A stretch of 64,000 bases of DNA from Fasciolopsis buskii (taxonomy: Eukaryota; Platyhelminthes; Trematoda; Plagiorchiida; Fasciolidae), in NCBI GenBank assembly GCA_008360955.1, contig LUCM01006640.1, positions 159,798 to 223,797 of the forward strand. The letters are read 5' to 3'. Under the pieces are notes generated by a model. The model did not search any database, was not told where the DNA came from, and worked only from the letters and a program-made list of their open reading frames with translations. This document shows, in pieces, positions 1 to 13,400 of the stretch. The position numbers and the translations under genes were made by a program. Within the stretch, counting starts at the first letter, position 1, and each line of letters begins with the position of its first letter.

Positions 1-499
1 TGTACTACTGCTTTCTCAGATTGCAAACATCGAACTGAATAATGTATGGTCACTGACTAAGCGGACGCGCACATGCATCGTGAATATCGAGGGGCACTGC
101 TTATTTTTTCGGGGGGGGAGGGGGCGTGCGCGAAGTTAAATACTAAAAATATGTGACGATGGTGTTATGACATGAACTAATTGGCTACGGCTCCCACGAA
201 AAAGATTGTCACGTTGGAGCACATATTCATGCGGATCTTAATCATCGATGACTATTGATTGGTGGGCTGAAACGAATGTAAACTAACAAGCAGTGCTTAC
301 ATGCCTATTTTGAACTTTGAGCCGATTATCCTAGTCACTAGGCTAACTAAACAAGCTCTCCAAGGTTTATCGAAGTTTATCCCAAAAGTTTCAGTGGGTG
401 CACCAAGGATGGGTATAGTGGAAGGAACACACCTCACAGTCTCTAGGGTCCATTACACGGGAGTGAGAACCAGAAACCGCTACTCTGAAACTTGGAGTC

Positions 500-640
500 A
501 CGCAAAACCACAAAAGGTCCCACGAGGTCAGGTTTGGTGACTAGTCGGGTGACAGCAGTTTGCGGTCTACTACCGAAGTGACCAGTGCATTTGGCATTCG
601 AACCGCTGACCTCTTTGGAGTAACAGACGCTTAATCCAGT
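500..640 (-). repeat. tRNA-derived SINE-like copy
   Basis: On the minus strand, TGGATTAAGCGTCTG (box A-like) is followed about 25 bases later by AGCGGTTCGAATGCC (box B-like), then CTGGTCACT and GGTAGAC. The same order occurs on the plus strand at 2341-2480, so this is one dispersed family with a tRNA-like internal promoter. The ends are not defined. Confidence 0.5.
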
Positions 641-1289
641 TGATCAGCGCTGATCTGTGGCTGATCTAAACAGTCGCAGGTCATTGACTTCCGGGAAATA
701 TGACGTAGTGAATGTGCGCTACTAATGGTCCTCGAGAAACATGACGAAACGGCCGTTCCGTGATTTCTTTGTGATGATTTCAGCGTTCAAGATGTGTGAT
801 CATTAATTTAGAAAAGATGCCATTTTCCTGGACGAATTAACATAAGGAAACCGGTACGAAATGCTCCATCACTTAATTTCATCACTTACAAATGCACCAA
901 ATACTACGGTGGAGTTGTACCCTTCAGGTATTATCTTGACATTCACCAAGTACTCATTTCTGTCTAACTCAGGTTTGACTATCAGTCCAGCGCATATGGC
1001 CGTGAATCAAACACTCCACTCCCAGATTACTGGTGTTCGTTGTCAACGCCTTATGTGGCGTACGATACTGTGATACTCACTGGCTGATTGTGAATAAGAA
1101 AACGTATAACCTGGAAAACCGTTTCCAGTGAATCAAAGACCTAGGATTGCAGTGAAATGGTTACCTTAGTGAATTTGTAAAATCGAATCTACTGACTCGC
1201 CTATGACTTGTCGTCCGTCTAATGCGATGGACTACAAGTCTAGAATAACGAAACCGCAAAGCGCATTATATCCAAGAAAGAGATAGCTA

Positions 1290-1400
1290 CCAGTTGTGGG
1301 ATGCCAACTGGGCGGGCAGATCGGCGGTGACGGGATTCGACCTCGCAACATTTAGAGTTAAATGCCTTGATGTCGACCACTTACTCACGGTGTGACATTG
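1290..1400 (-). repeat. tRNA-derived SINE-like copy (second subfamily)
   Basis: On the minus strand, a box B-like GAGGTCGAATCCC is followed by GTCACCGCCGATCTG and CAGTTGGCATCCC. The stretch after box B resembles the one at 35190-35310 (CACCGCC, then CCCACTTGGCAGCCC). The tRNA-like head is degenerate, so this is not a functional tRNA. Confidence 0.45.
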
Positions 1401-2340
1401 CTCTAAGTTAACCAAGGTGCTTGTAACTCCGGAAAAGCTTGACGTGATGGTGAAAATAGCCTGGACTCTCAAATCTTGACGGACAGAGGATACACCGTGT
1501 GTTCGACTGCTTTCGTTCCACCTAGGAAGATATGAATTTTGCTTTAGCTACTGACGTCGTTAGCAGTAGTTCATCTCTCTAGGAGGTCATTCGTGTCGAG
1601 TCTACTCCTCGTTGTCATCTTTAGTAAAATCTTGTGGCAAGCGCTTTGAAGTGTTGGTGCTATCTGAATTGGCAAAACGCAACCGGGTGCAAACTGCTGT
1701 AGTCCTGACAAAGGTGAACGATTTGGTCAGAGAAACAAGGTAGAACTATTCTTTCGCACTGGTTAAACTAATTAGTCGTACAGAAATGAATGGTGAAAAT
1801 CGCGTCCTCCAACCCATGATTGGAAGCAACAATATCTCTGAGCGTCTGTTCACAGAAAAATTGGGAAGTAACTGTTCGAGAGACATGGTTCTAAGCAAAG
1901 ACCACTCATGAGAAGCCAAATGGGAGGGGTTAGGATGCCCATATCACTTGATCACAGTTTCCCAGTGTCCGTGAATGTAGCAAAACAACGCAATTAAGGC
2001 GATACTGAAATACTCGTACCCATCAAACTTTCTTTGTCCTAATCGGTTTGCTAGATACCGGTTTTTATGACACAAACCTCGGCCTCGGTTCCCGGTTACC
2101 TGAATTCGACAAGAAGGTATGCAACTGAGATAAGCAGATCTCATCTGTTGTACTGAGAAGAAATCGATGTGCTTCGCAGTTATGGCACACATGTTTGCTC
2201 TGAAGGCCCACTCTAAGTTACAACGGCAATGACAAATGTGGATGGCATGCTGATTATTCGTGATAAAAATAACGCGTGAGAATGTAATGCATGTCTCTAT
2301 TCGGTCGCATCTTGAATCCACGCAGCCAAAATCGACGATA

Positions 2341-2480
2341 GTCAAGTGGATTAAGCGCCTGACGCTCCAGAGAGGTCAGAGGTTCAAATCCCAGATCTTC
2401 TGGTCACTGTAATGGTAGACTGTAACTCGCTATCCTTCGGCTCGTTATCATACCGAATTTATGGAGACCAAGTTTCACGG
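2341..2480 (+). repeat. tRNA-derived SINE-like copy
   Basis: Plus-strand copy of the family seen inverted at 500-640: GTGGATTAAGCGCCTG, then AGAGGTTCAAATCCC, then CTGGTCACTG and GGTAGACTGTAA. The following 300 bases are open in one frame (to 2795), but I see no domain there and regard it as repeat or spacer. Confidence 0.5.
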
Positions 2481-2966
2481 CCACGGTTGCCGATTCCCTG
2501 TCCTTTTCGTGCGTTGGGCTCTAGTGGTTGCCGGGTATGTCCCTTCCATCACACTCATGCCTCCTGCATATCGAGAACGGGTCTTAGCTTCGCACTAGGC
2601 TTGCACAGAGATGCAAGCAAACCAAAGCAACTTAGTCTATTCATACCGTGCCCCGTTCGTCGGACCACCCGAGAAGCGTTGCAGACGAGGAGAGAAACAG
2701 AATCGAACACATTCTTAGGGACTCGCAGACAAAAATCAACAAAATGGCCTTTGTATAAAATAACTCCAGACCCTGGAACAGTAGACTGTGACTAACCTGT
2801 ATCACTCATATATACAACTCCGTTTTGATTTCCTTCCCAGACAAACAGGTGGTCTGTTGAAACACGAAAATTTTAGCATTCTTCCTTCTTAACAAATAAT
2901 CTAGTTTAAATTTTTACCATTTCAACAGTGAATTCAGAAGAACGTAACATCAAACTGGGAAAATAC

Positions 2967-3283
2967 TAAGTGAAAATGAGAAGCTATGAGTTGAATTTGA
3001 GAACAAAGGACTACAATGAATCTCGCTCTCCTTTGGAGCATCTTATTGGCCAACTGATCGTATCAGTCATCGGTTCATGGTTGTGAAGAGAACCGTGCTC
3101 TTGATGCACGACTGAGGTCTATTTCAGTTTTTTCTTCACTCCGGGTGTGAGAAGAAACGTGACCAATCCTAGCCTGGTGACTGATACGACCATTCGTCCG
3201 ATGAGATGCACCGAAGGAGAGCGAGGTTTGCCGCAGCTCTCTGATCTCAAATTGAATTTACAGTTTCTCACTTTCACTTTATA
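2967..3283. mobile_element. Foldback / MITE-like inverted-repeat element
   Basis: The left arm (2967-3070) and right arm (3178-3283) are imperfect reverse complements of each other for about 100 bases. Outer ends pair AAGTGAAAATGAGAA with a right-arm TTTCTCACTTTCACTTT, and inner parts pair CTCGCTCTCCTTTGGAGCAT and GATCGTATCAGTC with their complements. A spacer of roughly 107 bases contains no ORF. The size and structure fit a non-autonomous DNA element or foldback element. Target-site duplications were not identified. Confidence 0.6.
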
Positions 3284-4039
3284 GCCTCCCATTTCTATAG
3301 TATCTTTTCCCCAACGGGATGTTGAAATCGCACAGATTGGGGTGCCGTTGCAACCTTAGTGTATTCGGCTTACCGGTTTCTGTGACAGGCCCGCGTTTGC
3401 CTCCCACGGATTAAGGCTCGCCACTACGTTATTTCCGCTAGTGTAAATCCAGGAGTGTCTGTGTCAAGTACCGCGCCGTCCCACCTGGGGTAAACGTACA
3501 CCATTTCGGAGTGCGGGACAATAGCCAATAAAAGACCACCGAATGGCAAAGGGACTGATACGACATTCACGGCCGAGTGTCAGAAGTTCATCCGTCCACC
3601 CAGAGCCGACCAAACAGTCCGTCGATCTGAAGCTGTGGGCCCGCGCCCTAGTGGTGACCGATGTATAATTCGTATTTAGGGGACAAAAACAGGGAAATAA
3701 AGTGTAGCTTCATCAAATCGACTGGTTTCCACCTTGCCCAATCGGCCCTTGGTTTCTTCTTCCGTTTCAGCTGCCCGGTTAATACTGTGGCCGTCGGTTC
3801 TGGTTGATCTCTCTCACTGGAGTCTGATCGATAGATCAGGTCAGTGATATACGCCCAGGCGCACTAGTATGTGTGTGCGTGTGACTTAAAAAACTATTTT
3901 AGGTAAGTTGTTGTCAACTGAAACCAAGAGTGACCAGTGGCAATGATGTTTACGTTTGTTTGAATAGGTCGATCGTCAGGCCAACGTCTACACCAGTTCA
4001 ACGTGCAGTTCAGACAAAAAGCATATTGAAACGAGAAAC

Positions 4040-4304
4040 GGTGAAGTGGAAATCGGAAAGCACAGATTGAATTTTAGAACGAGGCGCTACGCCTCATTTA
4101 GGTCGCCTCTGGCACGTCTGAGATAACAAAGCTGACTGAATGGCCGTGTAATTTTAGTATGGCCCAGAGTTGTGTCGATTTCACTTCAGAATGTTAGTCA
4201 GACAGTGTTTACATCAGTCGCCGTGTCAGGCCTGTCGCGTGCAAGCCGAACCAGTCGTAAGTCTTCTTCCTGAAAATCAAGTGAGTTTCTCGGTTTCACT
4301 TTAC
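4040..4304 (+). repeat. Probable diverged relative of the 2967-3283 foldback element
   Basis: GTGAAGTGGAAATCGGAAAG and AGATTGAATTTTAGAAC, then CCTCTGGCACGTCTGAG, parallel in order the left arm at 2967-3060 (TTGAATTTGAGAAC, CCTTTGGAGCATCTTA). The right end GTTTCTCGGTTTCACTTTAC parallels GTTTCTCACTTTCACTTTA. The internal fold is weaker than in the first copy. It lies just beyond the stop of the kettin-like gene. Confidence 0.35.
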
Positions 4305-4337
4305 AATCTCTTATACCGACCAGGTTTTACCTGAACT

Positions 4338-4402
4338 TCATCTTGGAGTGGTATGAACCTCGGTCACCGGACCGCCCCTGCTGGGTGTTACCACCTCATA
4401 GG
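4338..4402 (-). CDS. Exon 16 (candidate): terminal exon with stop
   Basis: Acceptor AGCTTTTTCCTTAG|CC has a strong pyrimidine tract. Only the phase-1 reading is open and it fits exon 15. It encodes YEVVTPSRGGPVTEVHTTPR and then TGA at 4340-4338. A GTAAAA donor-like site follows 14 bases after the stop (CAG at 4327-4325). I spotted no AATAAA on the minus strand in the next several hundred bases, so the true 3' end is unproven. Confidence 0.47.
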
Positions 4403-7400
4403 CTAAGGAAAAAGCTAGCCAGAATCATTTCATTCGAGTTCAGTCGAGTGATGTTCGCAATGTTTTGTCACTCGGATTTAACAATCCATGTGATTGTAGG
4501 ATTTGAGACTATCGATCTGGGGGCAAGAAATCAAATTTGTCCCGAATTGCGTAGATAGACATACTTAAATGAATTTTACAGTTTCCGGGGGCTTCTTGAA
4601 ATACCACATCCGCAAAACTAAAATACGGGCCAGTTGTGGATGAAACAGCTTGAATTTTTCAAGGGATAGTAGCAAATGGGTTTGACTTTGAGAACAAATT
4701 CGGAGTAGAATACTTGTATCTTCTTACCCGAGTGATTGACCAACTGTTGCTGTCTCCCGGACCGATCGATTTGGCCGTCAAATTCTACATGTTCATGGGG
4801 TTGTCGTATCAGCAATGATGTCGTTTTACTCTGGCCTGCGAGTACATTCGGGAAGTTCGCGAACGATTCGATGGGAATTCAGCAGATAATCACCTAAGGA
4901 GGATGGACGTTTCCCGACAGTAGCCCATTGATGGCAGTCACCCCAGTCGTCATTTGGTATAGCGTCATTTGGCCTATGGCCACTGTTCGTGTGTCTAAGC
5001 AAAGACTTTAAAAATCAACCTAAATATGCGTAAAGTACCACAATGGAACTTCCAGGTATACTTTGCTAACAACTCTGTCTCGAAGAATGCTACAGCTCGA
5101 ATTCACAGAGGTCGCATAACATGTGAAATCCGTCCGACCTGACTTCACATTCGTCCGAGGGACGTAAGCGATACAGGTGTGCTGCTGAAAAAAGGCATTC
5201 CAATTCCATATGTCTTTCTATAGCTTGGTTAACACACTCCTAGACTCGAGTTTTTGATCATGTATGAGGACTTCTGCACATACACACACACACATGCACG
5301 TGAGCGTGTTAGTACTTGTACGATTACGTAAAGCGCATTGCCTGCACGCAAATAACAATAATCGAAAAATATCAAAGAGGAAGAGGAAGAAGAAGGAGAA
5401 GACGGAGACGGAGACGCAAAGGCAAAAACGCGTAACCGTGCCTGCATGGACTGATAAGAGAGTGAACAGCGGACAAATTGGTGACGGGGGACCGCACAGT
5501 TTCACCGACACCATACACTGATGAAAGGGAGGAAGTACAGATTTGCACACAAGCCTCGGACGTGTTCCGTCGTTTACCGTATGCGATCCACACAGATGCC
5601 CCGCCTAGCCCAAATCTTTGTCCCGTCTTTGGTGGTTTGCGTTATCCATTTCACTCGTGGAATCGATTGGGTTGTAACAAGTGATAGAGCTGCACATAAC
5701 AAAACGAACACCAATTTTCAAGCTGTGAGATGAAGAAATAAACCTGATCGCGAATGAAGAAACACACAAATACGCAGAGAGAGAAGAAAGAGTAATATTA
5801 AAAAATTGGTTAGCCTAAGGTGAGCAGTTTGCCTGGTATTGATAAGCTGACAATAAATAATCCGTGTAATGAGGCTATTGCTCCCGCTGTGATCTGAATG
5901 AAGCCGCGAGTATAAACAATCCCAATGGGTGTGCATAGTATGAACAAATTTCTGGCAACACACACGTGTGCGCGCGTGTAGGAAAGGAAAAGATGAAGAA
6001 GTTCGCACGGGTCGACCTGGAAACGATCGGATCCCAAACAGATGCGAAACAGTCCGTGATGAGTACACAACCGAGGAAAAGAAGCAGCTTCAGAAATGTA
6101 TAAATAGCTTGTTTATTGCTTCTGTCCCCTTATTTGAGGGGTTTGTGAAAAACCACACAGATAACGATAGCAAGAAAGAAATAAGGACAGGAAAAATTCA
6201 TTTGCATGATTGTGTTTGATTGAATAAACTGTGACAAATAAACAGGACGTCTGTGTGATCTGTGGCATATTAGATGTCACACAGACTTGAATGAAAAAAG
6301 GCACGAACAAATGAACGAGCCGACGAATCCAAAGATACGGAACCGGAAGAGTAAATAATGCGAATTCAAAAAGGATACAGTCAATCCGAAATGATCCTCG
6401 TTCGAAAATAGTCTGATTGGTTAAACTATCGATCGATCATCTGCAGTCAGGATCGATCGATCAACCAACCGGATTTGAATGGCAGATCGACTGTTTCCAA
6501 CTGTTCAATTATTAGAATAACATGTTTGAGTGAATATATAAGTTGTGGACTACTGGCTGCGTCACATATCATGACAGTTGTTTTTGAAAAACGAAATGAG
6601 AATGTGAATAAGGTAGACAGCTACACAGTGTGTGCATGTGTGTATTTGCCAATGGGCGCACAAACGTACTTATAAGATGTGTTAGTAGATGTGTCAATAA
6701 TGACGAAATGAAAATACGGTACTGTTTGTATCAGTTTTTTGTCCAAATCAATGGCAGATAAAGTAGATAAAGGTTGTCATAAATGCTCTCGGTCGTCATT
6801 TTCAACAACAAAAGATATTTGATCCCATGTATTGTCCGTAGTCTTTACTGATGGTTCGCCTGTTGATAGTCGACAGTGGTTGGCTGTTTTGAAACGAACA
6901 AAAATAAGGAGGGGAAAAAGAGAATATGAGGCGCTTAAAAAGGGGCTTTTACAACACGAAACTTTCGTGATGGAAATCAGTACGCAAAATGGCGATCATT
7001 TTCTGTCAGCTTCGGATGCTGTTCACTTCCCTAGACAAGATACGCATTGCATTTTTTGTCGATAGAATTACCTGAACCTTGTAGAACCACATGTATGAAC
7101 AGTGATATTCATGTTTTAATTGTCTATCGAGTCAGAATGATTGAAAAAGTACGTTTGTACAATTAGACTGTATTCCGTGTGTTAGCCACTACGGCATTCC
7201 TATCTTTTCCCATTTGTGTAGGTCCAGTTCGTGTTCTCCTTGTATTATTCACTCTTCTTCTAGACACATTCAACTCTGGGGAAAAAGCAGCAGTCAGTGG
7301 GGCCTGTCGAGCTGTTTAACGTTGAACGATGATGATGATGATGCATAGCCCTAGAAGAACGTACGAAAACGCCACGGTGATGACTTGTCCTTGACACAAA

Positions 7401-10400
7401 CACGTATCCGGCCATCGTTGGTCGAAACTCGACCGTGTGACAAACAAATATCCTATCAGCATGCACACGTCTGCAAATTGGAGAGCGTAATGCTAAGCAG
7501 ACCGGTTGCCTGCGGACGTTCTTGGGGGTCTGACCGACCGTTGCATGATGCACAGCGGTCCAACGTCCGGATGAAATAAACGGTTTTGTAGTTCGCGTTA
7601 TTACATTGATAGGGCTTCCACTCGTACAGGTTTTTCTAACTACCTCGTACTGATTTGCTACTTCCTGTTAGCTAAGTGATATCCTGCACGCCTAATCGAT
7701 TATGTCAGGATATGATATGATCACAACGAATCGGACGTCAGAAGAATAGAAACGGTGGTAACTTACGCGCCTGACTTCAGATTTGCGTAGATTCAATGCC
7801 AACTGATCCAGCATACGTTCAGCTTCGATGACTTCCGGGGATCGATAATTGCGTGCTTTCATTTCCGTACCTAACGTATGGATAGAAAGAAAACAGAAAC
7901 GAACCAAGCGTCAACACCGGGAATATGGGCATGTGGTGATAGCGAGTGTGAACTGTCCACCAAATATGGTTTTGAAACAAAAGCTTACCGCGTTCCATTT
8001 CGGCGATAGCCTGGGCGGATGGTTTGGTTCGTGTCAGTGCTTTGTTCAACTCGGGGGTGCAATCTACTTTACGCAGACCCATCATCTTCCTGAATGGATT
8101 CTCTGAGAACGGAATGGTCAAACAGATCCGGGAGGACAATTGATAGTGGAAAAGTATTTCAGGAATGACAAATCACGTTCGGGACAGTCTAGTATCTCTG
8201 TAAAATACCACAATCTGACGTTCAAAATGACTCGATCTATTCCCTAAACTTCTCGAACATTCAAAGTCAAGTAAACCAATTCGACCAATGATTACTGACT
8301 ATTCATTTCGTATCTTGGTACACATAAGTATGGGTTCTGGGTGATTTTATTAAATTGTGTTTGATGGTTCTGATGATTACACTATCAAAAATTCCGGTCA
8401 GTAACTTTCATGGTTACTTTGGCCAGGCTTCAATGAACTTCAAACTATGCATTGGGTCTCCTATTATCCAAATATTGGGTAGAATTGTAACATAAGATCA
8501 TATAGCTAGACTATAAGCTAATACTATAAAAGCGCATATTCCTTAATCTCCTGACAAAATGGAATGAACACGATTGGTTGCATGATACCGAATGTGATCA
8601 GCTTATTGGTGTAAAATGGAAGTAGTAGTAGCAGGGAGGAGCGTACAACATACCCGGTTGGACATGTTTCAAATCCGGTCGATAGTCTTCAGCCAGCGTC
8701 ACGGTGAGCACGGTTTCTGCTTCTGCACGTCCAAGCTGATTCTCGGCGATCACACGCAAAGTGTTGCTACCCTGCAATGCCGGGCATCGAACCATTTCCA
8801 AATAATTGATGGCTCCATCGGTGTAGATCTTAGTCAACGAATCCTGTGAGTTGGGGTGGGAATCAAGACAATGATTAGTTAATCAACCCAGGATACATTG
8901 AAAGCACTCATCCAAAAGGCTTAGTAACTGCTGACGGATGTCGCATTAAACACCAACGGGAAACCTGTATCAGATAAGCCAGTGTCCCAACTTGTTCAGG
9001 AAGACGTCGACGAAAACCAATGAACAGGGTAGAGTAACTAGAAAGGCAATGGAGTTGAACACGTGGAATATCGCTGTGGGAAACGCTTCAAAAATCTGTT
9101 CCCATAGTGGCATTAGATACCTAACTGCACCTACCCGGCTAGCCACCGAATTGGATCGTAGGAAATTGTACAAATTTTCTGGCTCCTGACCAGGGGGTCA
9201 TTGGGTCTCATAACAATGGTCCGGTTACTTTAATCATGTGATACGGTACTCCTAATTCCCTTCACATAGAAGAGTGGAAGAACGGCAGAAATACTATCAG
9301 TGATAAAGAAACGGAATGATGGAATAAAATCATAATGAGTTGAGACGTTCCAATCATAAGATCACATTTATCTATGTTTTTGTCGCGCAGACTGACAAAT
9401 ACATCATAGCGAGACGCAAACAGACATATATCACGCGTGAATGTAGTCACAGGAACATATCCCATAGTCATTAGGGCCCATAAGGGGACTGGCAATAGTG
9501 GTGCAAAACTACGTTATTACCCAGGCGTGGTTAAGCGTCGGGCGAGAGCGAGATGCCGTGACTCAACAAAACAAAAGATACTTACTGGTTCCACAATTTG
9601 ATCGTTCAAATACCACGACAAACGAGGAGTTGGTTTGCCACTGACACGGACCAGGAAACGAACAGGAGAGCCCTCGCTGATTGTGGCCGCTTGAGGCTTC
9701 ACGTCGAAGTTAGGTTGCGAATCCGGTTCTTCCTCTTCCTGATAACGGAAGTCACCTCCGACTCTGAAACGAGAAAAGAGTAAAAATGTCAAAATAGAGG
9801 AAACCATACCAAAAAAACCGATGCGATAGAATGTACCAAAACTGGCAGGTTCAATTGTGCAGTGTTTGGCAGAAACTAGCCAGACTGAAATCCATTCAGT
9901 TTGAGGAAGTAGACAGGCCGGTTCTTCTCACAAACTAACACAAAGTCACAAGTCTGAGTTCGTGCATTGGTGGTGCAATGAACTAATGAATTTATAGTTA
10001 GCAAGAGTGTACCCTGAGAACCGCCGAAACATGCGCGCTCGTTCACGTGTGAATTCCTTGAACATACACAAGGAACGCATGCTTGCCTAGCATACAATAA
10101 TTCGGGTGTTTCACACGGTTTCCGGGTTACGCTGAAATTTTCAACACAGCACAAACCACTCACTCGTGAATTGTACATTTAGGGGGTCATATGTCCCACA
10201 GGATTATGTTCCCGAAATCCTGTGTTTCAGACCAACTCGCCATTTGAAGTGGCAGACAAAAGTAAGCGAAATACCACTCTGAAGACTACTGCCGCTGTGA
10301 TGGGATCGTACCAAGGGTGCAAGTGTTTGATTCGTCTCTGTCCTGGATCATCCAATCTATGTCATCCAGTTCAGTGAACTGGCTCGTATGGGATTGGATC

Positions 10401-13400
10401 TTCATTTAAGTTAGCCACTGTTTCTTGGTTGAACTCCACTGTTAGAAGTCAAATCGAGTCTACCGTCCCGATTCGCTGAGCTGAACTGAATTGCTGTCAT
10501 GGTAGTAATAAATTGATCAGCTGTCTCTTTGTTTCAAATACGCCTTTATGCTTTCAGTTTTATTCTAGACTCATAAAAACATGTTAAATAGCAGCAAAAT
10601 GACTTAAAATGTTGACACCCTCATGCAAAATTCAGGTGTCCACGGCTGTGTTGATATGAGAATGGCATTTTCACAACCGGTCCAAACCAGCTGATTGACT
10701 TTGATCTCCAGCAACCAAATTGCTGTCAGCTCGAGTGAGATTTGGCACGACAGTATGGTGCAAAGACCGGAGCAGTATTCGAACTGATCCACCCCTCAGA
10801 AAAGTGGGGTTCACCTGTGTCAGCGAGGGTTTGCTATTCCAAACTGTGATTTGTTTTCATTCAATGGTAAAACCAAGCGATCATATCCTCAAAATATTTA
10901 CAATGATATACTGACTTACGCTTCGGCAGCTTCTTCAATGGCTTTGATCAGATTGTATCCCTCGGACCCTTGCATCAGATTGCTCTGTGTGATGATCGCA
11001 GCAGAAGGCAAACATCTGCGAATGGAAAATCGAGAATTTTATTCCGTCAGATTGCTAGTTAGTAATTATAGGGTCAACAACCATGCTCTATTCGTGAACA
11101 GATCAAATAACAACCTGCTCGTCAGATTTGACGCCAGCCCACATTGTTCCAGAAAAAAGATCTAAGTTCGGATTTTGTCCGGAAATTCCCCGTTTGTGGC
11201 TAACCTGAATCGAATGGACTGAACTGAGAGGAAAACAGTAAACAAATCACGTGAACTGAGATCACACTAGGTCAAAAGGGGAGTGGAGAATTTTCGAAGC
11301 AAGTAAATCAGCTTAGTGATGATCCGTGAGTTTTGACGTGACATTCGATGAGTGTGTTTCTCGCCTGTATCCATACCAAAAAGGGTCACAAATGCTCTTG
11401 GCACACTACGGCAGCACCATCGAAGACGAGTAGTATGCTACTAAAATGGGTCTGTATTTGACGTAGAGTGGCAAAAAAGTAACAGATACCGGTTAAGGTC
11501 AAATGTGCCACCAGAAAACGAAAACGACTACCGACCGTTTCCGAATTAGCACACTCATGCAGCATTACCTTCCATAATGCTATCGATCGAATGAAAATAC
11601 ACGTTATTTTTCAGAAATCGTGGTTCAGCTGATTGCAAGTTGTCAGGTTTAAAAGTGACAGGTTGTGCGAGCATTCGCACCAGTGATAGTGACGTCCAAG
11701 CGCCGCGATACTAACAGGTTGAATGCTGAATCAATTCGTCTTCGGTAGTTGAAATCGATCAAGTACCTCAAAAAAGCCATTTCTAGACCGAAAATGACAT
11801 TTCGGAATAATCATGTTTCCTTTTGACTTGTTACGGTTATTACGTTATTTGATCAATTGGTCGTTTGTTTGACTGTGATCAGTCATCAGACTGTCAATCA
11901 TGTCGGTCCTGATCGTGTCCATGAAACGTCTCCAATTAGATGAGAAATCACTGTGAAATTGGAAACGAGGAATTGTTGGATATTTAGGGCACAGACGGAA
12001 AACCAACTGGGCGAATTTCTGAACTGAATTTCACACTGATCGATCCGACTGCTCCAGCTCTGCGTCAACCGAGAAACCATACGCGCAGGCGATGAAGAAT
12101 CGGGTGCCGTCTCAAGCCACGACAAATGGATTTCTCAAGTGTGCCGTTCGTGTATCAGACGATGGGGATAATGTATTGGTCTCGAACTCCGGATCAACTG
12201 CTGGAAACAAGTTTCAAATTATCAACAAAACCCAGTGAGCATGTTTTTCGGCTATCGGTCCTATCACTAGGGCTATTGGGACTCTCTTAGTTTCTGTCAA
12301 ATTGGTATCGGACACGACGATCGATTTTTCCAATGCTGCATTTGGTTTAAGTTACACTTCGATGTAGAATGGCCCAACTAACCCCACAGACTCCCACGAG
12401 TGTGCTATTAAGTAAGAGTCACCGATTCCAAAATTTAGAAACGGTGAAATCGTTCAACAATGCCATTAGAAGACAGGCTTTTAGTTTGGTGCACATGCTT
12501 TTCCTGACGTTTTCAGCTAATAAATATTAATAAATGAACCAATGGGCATTTCCACTCGTTAATCTTGTATTCAAGTCGAATCTAATATTCATATTTCATT
12601 TGGCACGCTTGACAAGGGATTGCGAATTTATACTGGTTTACTTGTCCAAAGAATATAAAACGATATTCATCCTTTCTTAACGTGGCGTGCGTCCTAACGG
12701 GTAGGCAAAAATAATGGGCCAATTGACTTCATTGCTATCTTTCACCCGGGCAAAATGACAATCGCACGAACTCACTTCATCGGTGCACGATGGCTGTCCG
12801 TTTGACCTCCAGCATTCTGCACTTTGCACCAATACTCGCCACTATCCTCCGGGATCGTGTATACCAAATCCAGCGTAGCCACGCCGCGATCGTTTGTCAC
12901 ACGGAATCGCGTACCGGTAGTCAACAAATCATTGTTTTTGTACCTAAGGGGAGTGAATGGAATTAGGATGATGCACTAGGTAAGTCACGTGCGATTCGGA
13001 GGTCAGAATACAAATGATCATAAATTGTTTGACATTCATTGTTCAGTTTGTATCCGTCTTTGCTATCGCCCGATCACAGCTACCCAGAAGCATCAGCTAC
13101 TTAGCTTGCGGCACGCTCTCCGAGCGCACATGTTTCACGATCAGCCCCTATAACGGTTGGTGAAAGTGCATTGATCTAGTGGAATTTGACACGTGACTGT
13201 AAAGCATAAGTGCAAAAATGTGGTCTGGTATTTGTAGCGAATTTTATGGCATTTTTGAGCTTCGTATTTGGTTCAATGAATGCAGGAACAACTAAGTGAA
13301 ACAAAGCTGCGGTCTATTCCCACTAACAGAGGACAGGTGTCGAGCACCCACAGTTTTTTAAATAACCGAAAGTTGCCATGCTACTTCACAGACGATATTG

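Larger units (their letters stand above)
1..4337. other. 3' flank of the kettin-like gene
   Basis: Apart from the SINE-like and foldback elements listed separately, I see no coding exon with splice sites and protein-like reading. There is a G-rich run at about 111-125. Short ORFs, such as the one at 301-540, lack domain features. Confidence 0.5.

Noticed and set aside
5218..5550. Overlapping ORFs on both strands, Ser/Phe-rich and Lys/Glu-rich
   Set aside because: They come from a low-complexity purine tract and CA repeats inside an intron.
6960..7045. Minus reading GSEQHPKLTENDRHFAY followed by a stop as an alternative last exon of the muscle gene
   Set aside because: It is in phase with exon 14, but the acceptor lacks a pyrimidine tract, and exons 15 and 16 give a better, mutually supporting solution.
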